Origin: an uncultured Brachybacterium sp.
Lineage (GTDB): Bacteria; Actinomycetota; Actinomycetes; Actinomycetales; Dermabacteraceae
Length of the DNA stretch: 64,000 nt
NCBI RefSeq assembly: GCF_947500705.1
Contig: NZ_CANMSY010000006.1
Coordinates: forward strand, 143,016 to 207,015
Direction: 5' to 3'
Of this stretch, positions 63,170 through 64,000 are shown piece after piece. Every line of letters starts with the position of its first letter. Within the stretch, counting starts at the first letter, position 1. Both the position numbers and the translations under genes were made by a program. The notes under the pieces were generated by a model. That model searched no databases and was not told the origin of the DNA. It was given only the letters and a program-made list of their open reading frames with translations.

Positions 63170-63997
63170 TCAGCGGAAGGAGACGAAGGTGGGGTTGCCC
63201 CAGATGGTGCGCTCGGTGACGGCGCCGGGGGAGCGGCCTGCATCGACGACCTTGTCGCCGCCGGCGTAGATGCCCATGTGGCCGGGCCATACGACGAGGT
63301 CGCCGGGCTGGGCCTCGGACTTGGAGATCTGGGTGCCGGCGTCGACCTGCTGGCCGGAGGTGCGCGGAAGGTCGATGCCGACCTGCTTGTAGGCGTACTG
63401 GGTCAGGCCGGAGCAGTCGAAGCTCACGCCCGGGTTGCTCGAGCCCCAGGAGTAGGCGGCACCCATCTGGGTCCGTGCGGCGTCGACGATCGCCTGCCCG
63501 GTGCTGCTGGAGGAGGATGCGGGTGCAGGAACCGACGCGCCACCACCGCCGACACGGGAGGCCGAACCGTTCAGGGAGCCGCGCGTCTCGGGGCCCACCA
63601 CGCCATCGACCTGCAGGCCGTTGGTCTGCTGGTAGTCCTTCACCGCGCCGTGGGTGCGCGGGCCGAACTTTCCGTCGACGGCGAGTGAGGATCCCTCATC
63701 GTTCAGTGCGGACTGGAGCTGCTCGACCGAGGCGCCCTGGGATCCCCAGCGGAGCTTCTTGGAGGAGTCCAGAGCCTGCGCCGGTGCCGGAGCAGCAGGC
63801 GCGACGGCCTGCGTGACCGCGGACGGCACGGTCGCAGGAGCTGCGGGTGCTGCCTGGGCCGCACCACCAGCGAAGGCGGACCCGAGCAGGACGGTGCCGA
63901 GGAGGGCGGCACCTCCGGTGCCACGCAGGGCGCGTCCGCTGTGGCGAAGGGGGGTGACTGCGCGGCCGGCCGCGCGATGGGAATTGCTCGTGGCCAT
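63170..63997 (-). CDS. NlpC/P60 peptidoglycan endopeptidase with peptidoglycan-binding domain
   Basis: 275 aa. Signal peptide (GGAALLGTVLLGSAFAGGAA), a PGB_1-type domain (LRWGSQGASVEQLQSALNDE; VDGKFGPRTHGAVKDYQQTN), a Ser-rich linker and an NlpC/P60 domain with catalytic Cys in VSFDCSGLTQYAYKQVG and His in WPGHMGIYAGG. It cleaves peptide stems (D-Glu-mDAP or equivalent) of the wall. Full length, start ATG 63997; its promoter lies beyond the window edge. Confidence 0.92.
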   Translation of the reverse strand: MATSNSHRAAGRAVTPLRHSGRALRGTGGAALLGTVLLGSAFAGGAAQAAPAAPATVPSAVTQAVAPAAPAPAQALDSSKKLRWGSQGASVEQLQSALNDEGSSLAVDGKFGPRTHGAVKDYQQTNGLQVDGVVGPETRGSLNGSASRVGGGGASVPAPASSSSSTGQAIVDAARTQMGAAYSWGSSNPGVSFDCSGLTQYAYKQVGIDLPRTSGQQVDAGTQISKSEAQPGDLVVWPGHMGIYAGGDKVVDAGRSPGAVTERTIWGNPTFVSFR

Positions 63998-64000
63998 GAA

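Overview
The window is high-GC, densely packed chromosomal DNA from an actinobacterium. The housekeeping order (holA/rpsT, lepA, hemW, hrcA-dnaJ, rsmE, phoH-ybeY-CNNM-era, recO-uppS, glyS, dusB-dgt-dnaG), frequent GTG starts, 4-base start/stop overlaps and an oleA-oleBC-oleD cluster fit Micrococcales, most like Brachybacterium/Dermabacteraceae. The genus is an inference from gene content; no 16S rRNA gene is present. I saw no rRNA, tRNA or CRISPR, and no complete insertion sequence.

Layout. 1-3.9 kb: start of a proline-dehydrogenase-type gene, a small membrane protein, tdk, an Eis-like acetyltransferase and a TIM-barrel sugar isomerase. 4.0-8.7 kb: long-chain olefin (ole) operon, translationally coupled, with oleB and oleC fused. 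8.8-14.1 kb: VKOR thiol oxidase, DNA-uptake genes comEA-comEC, holA and rpsT. 14.4-17.6 kb: a PemK/MazF-type protein divergent from a circularly permuted ATP-grasp/alpha-E pair. 17.8-31.9 kb: translation, stress and RNA-maturation genes, with CIRCE at hrcA. 32.1-34.1 kb: leuA behind a leader peptide with four Leu codons. 34.2-41.9 kb: EamA exporter and divergent LysR regulator, M28 peptidase, 2'-5' RNA ligase family protein, EcsC-like protein, recO, uppS. 41.9-45.7 kb: zinc operon znuA-znuC-znuB-zur-dedA with a Zur-like box at its start. 45.8-54.8 kb: glyS, LLM oxidoreductase, dusB, dgt, dnaG, CHAD protein, OsmC protein.

54.8-63.1 kb is a metal-resistance island: a copper P-type ATPase remnant, merA/merR, an arsenate-reductase-like remnant, cmtR-cadD, a CopD-CtaG fusion, copC, and an ArsR/CDF exporter pair. 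Its mosaic content, broken genes and less extreme third-position GC suggest horizontal assembly. An NlpC/P60 endopeptidase closes the window.

Two regulatory themes recur. Many transcripts look leaderless: a -10-like hexamer lies 6-7 nt before the start codon in about ten genes. Convergent gene pairs are separated by strong GC-rich hairpins. I found no wholly unknown multi-gene system. The least understood units are the ATP-grasp/alpha-E pair and the orphan PemK-like gene beside it.
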